Shown here: positions 63,986 through 64,000 of the stretch, piece by piece | Numbering within the stretch: position 1 is the first letter of the stretch | Layout of the letters: each line of letters begins with the position of its first letter | Assembly (NCBI RefSeq): GCF_900099775.1 | Contig: NZ_FMTM01000002.1 | Coordinates: 248,001-312,000, forward strand | Source: Rhizobium mongolense subsp. loessense | GTDB taxonomy: Bacteria; Pseudomonadota; Alphaproteobacteria; Rhizobiales; Rhizobiaceae | Direction: 5' to 3' | Length of the DNA stretch: 64,000 bases | Translations under genes and position numbers: made by a program | The notes under the pieces: model-generated | Databases searched by the model: none | The model's input: the letters and a program-made list of their open reading frames with translations, nothing else | Told to the model about the DNA's origin: nothing

Positions 63986-64000
63986 ATGGCAGGAGAGGAA
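63986..64000 (+). CDS. Start of a gene cut by the window end
   Basis: GGAGG at 63974-63978 precedes ATG 63986 by 7 bases, and the first codons read MAGEE. An ATG at 63981 is too close to the ribosome site. Probably the next gene of the stress operon; nothing can be said about its product. Confidence 0.45.

Overview
The window is high-GC alphaproteobacterial DNA, most like a Rhizobiales genome of the Sinorhizobium/Ensifer/Rhizobium type. The evidence is a ROSE-type heat-shock leader, several GGAAC-N16/17-AGTT (EcfG/RpoE2-like) stress promoters, paired ku genes with LigD ligases, PaoABC-type molybdoenzyme genes, DUF1127 and DUF982 proteins, and many ABC uptake operons with LysR or SorC regulators. 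No rRNA, tRNA, transposase, CRISPR array or replication origin was seen. The mix of catabolic, transport and stress genes would suit an accessory replicon, but the sequence does not prove that.

Layout. 1-1800: a small heat-shock gene behind a candidate RpoH promoter and RNA thermometer, then two small proteins, one of them an acylphosphatase-like protein without its catalytic residues. 1967-10153: one tightly overlapped operon with a stand-alone Rieske ferredoxin-like protein, a Rieske-less oxygenase, a GST-fold protein, an amidohydrolase deaminase and a complete BMP-type nucleoside/purine ABC importer. Its gene content recalls the NdmC/NdmD/NdmE methylxanthine demethylase complex, but no reductase is encoded. 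10446-18829: a second catabolic unit (creatininase-family hydrolase, LysR regulator, NMT1/SsuA-like ABC importer, CodA-like deaminase, FAD oxidase, flavodoxin-fold quinone reductase, RidA), whose two promoters carry the same operator-like sequence.

19281-25543: a class III cyclase with TolB-like and TPR regions, an orphan BrnA-like antitoxin, a decayed SRAP gene, and a stress cluster (KTSC, YflT-like, PepSY-like, entericidin). 26004-37119: a LysR/hydrolase pair, a PaoABC-like aldehyde/xanthine oxidoreductase, HU, a VOC protein, a LysR/aldo-keto reductase pair and a CMD-CMD-cupin protein. 37480-42748: a SulP transporter with carbonic anhydrase, an HxlR regulator and two GFA-type proteins. 43406-50267: an NHEJ island (two Ku proteins, short ligase, full LigD) behind an EcfG-like promoter, then a DUF982 protein and an AlkB-like dioxygenase.

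51293-62683: a nine-gene minus-strand polyol/sugar operon (ribose-type ABC importer, SorC regulator, AKR, GlpD/EryB-like dehydrogenase, LsrF/DhnA-like aldolase, FGGY kinase, GMC oxidoreductase) with a candidate palindromic operator. Upstream on the same strand lies the most striking feature: a DUF1127 gene followed by four consecutive stem-loops that each present a CCTCCTCCC-like anti-Shine-Dalgarno loop and end in an intrinsic terminator. This is the gene order of the Rhodobacter CcaF1-CcsR locus and the cuckoo/alpha-r14 sRNA class. The window closes with a stress-type membrane protein gene and the first codons of another gene.
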